From positions 124,001 through 188,000 of the forward strand of contig CAKRES010000002.1 in NCBI GenBank assembly GCA_934317845.1: a DNA stretch of 64,000 nucleotides, in the 5' to 3' direction. The position numbers and the translations under genes were made by a program. This stretch comes from an uncultured Lachnospiraceae bacterium. Its GTDB lineage: Bacteria > Bacillota > Clostridia > Lachnospirales > Lachnospiraceae. This document shows positions 63,615-64,000 of the stretch, piece by piece. A model generated the notes under the pieces. That model ran no database searches and was not told where the DNA came from. It saw nothing but the letters and a program-made list of their open reading frames with translations. Within the stretch, counting starts at the first letter, position 1, and each line of letters opens with the position of its first letter.

Positions 63615-63643
63615 AGAATATCATGCATTTTACATAATGTCAA
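63615..63643 (-). promoter_or_regulatory. Promoter of the natAB operon
   Basis: On the minus strand TTGACA (63638-63643), 17 bp, TATTCT (63615-63620), 34 bp before the natA start. Confidence 0.65.
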
Positions 63644-63803
63644 GTATATATGACAAAATGTAATGTTGCATATGTGCAGAACATAGAAATTTTCTATGGC
63701 ATTTTCTATGGCATAACGGAAAAAATTGTGGTAAGATAATGCGGTGCTTTTTCGGCAATCATGAATAAAGTACTGTATTTTTTTGAAAAGAGTGAGGACA
63801 AAC

Positions 63804-64000
63804 ATGAAGTATTTGCGACAATTTTTACTGATCTTATTGATCACATTGATAGGTGAGCTGTTAAAGTATCTGCTGCCACTGCCGATTCCGGCAAGCATTT
63901 ACGGCATGGCAATTTTATTTGCCGGGCTGATGAGCGGTGTGATCCCGCTTGATGCAGTCAAAGAGGCAGGACGTTTTTTGATCGAGATCATGCCGGTGAT
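63804..64000 (+). CDS. CidA/LrgA-family holin-like protein, 5' part
   Basis: The first 65 residues of a membrane protein: MKYLRQFLLILLITLIGELL, PLPIPASIYGMAILF and SGVIPLDAVKEAGRFLIEIM, as in CidA/LrgA. These take part in murein hydrolase export or carbon-overflow metabolism. Preceded by GTGAGGA. Cut by the right edge; an LrgB-type partner would be expected beyond it. The upstream gap holds a short tandem TTTCTATGGCAT repeat (about 63690-63713). Confidence 0.9.
   Translation, partial: MKYLRQFLLILLITLIGELLKYLLPLPIPASIYGMAILFAGLMSGVIPLDAVKEAGRFLIEIMPV

Overview
The window looks like chromosome of an anaerobic, low-to-mid GC Firmicute of the class Clostridia, most likely a gut Lachnospiraceae (Roseburia/Agathobacter/Coprococcus-like). 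The evidence is strong AGGAGG-type ribosome binding sites, a methionine aminopeptidase with an N-terminal SEC-C motif, several BspA-type leucine-rich-repeat proteins, agr-type cyclic peptide signalling, an OatA/SigV/RsiV cell-wall stress cluster and a maltodextrin operon without its own ATPase. I saw no rRNA, tRNA or CRISPR array.

Layout. 1-9480: housekeeping and transport (3' end of ilvB, ilvN, a Dabb protein, map, an AAA+ ATPase, a heterodimeric ABC exporter, an intergenic tandem repeat array, a YbaK/ProX-type deacylase). 9551-25351: a first agr system. agrB-agrA-agrC run leftward. A 53-codon agrD runs rightward from the same divergent control region and is followed by a 1446-residue multidomain subtilisin-like secreted protease and six tandem LRR proteins in two subfamilies, with decayed gene fragments and copied control elements between them. 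25527-28539: a second agr system, all rightward (agrA, agrC, agrB, agrD), whose predicted peptide ring closes through serine instead of cysteine. 28763-35615: a small secreted protein, a MacB/FtsX-type ABC transporter, and a lactococcin-972-type immunity/export module. The promoters of agrBAC-1, agrD-1, an LRR gene, agrB-2, agrD-2 and the bacteriocin-type module share one architecture: two direct repeats 20-21 bp apart, with a -10 hexamer 42-43 bp after the start of the second repeat. This is what LytTR regulators (AgrA) bind, so the 9.5-35.6 kb block reads as one peptide-pheromone-controlled accessory island.

35674-47742: a clan-A-like glycoside hydrolase, a 453-bp giant imperfect palindrome, tatD-rsmA-thioesterase, then an alpha-glucan operon (binding protein, two permeases, LacI regulator, malQ, GH13 enzyme) with a tandem LacI-type operator at its promoter. 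48139-51310: a scrap zone with frameshifted genes (HTH, FRG), a decayed conjugative VirB4 ATPase and an intact-looking type I toxin/antisense RNA pair. 51440-53866: peroxide-response genes (Fur/PerR-like, bcp, yaaA) fused end to end with a 5'-truncated diguanylate cyclase. 54208-58575: an oatA-sigV-unknown-rsiV cluster resembling the lysozyme-response SigV regulon. 58610-59230: mosaic pseudogene debris. 59303-64000: an MCP-like protein, a VTT membrane protein, an XRE regulator with partner, a NatAB-type ABC exporter and the start of a CidA/LrgA gene.

All functional assignments come from reading motifs and gene order; no database search was run. Several single-base frameshifts (near 20840, 48151 and 49427) could be real decay, phase variation or sequencing error.
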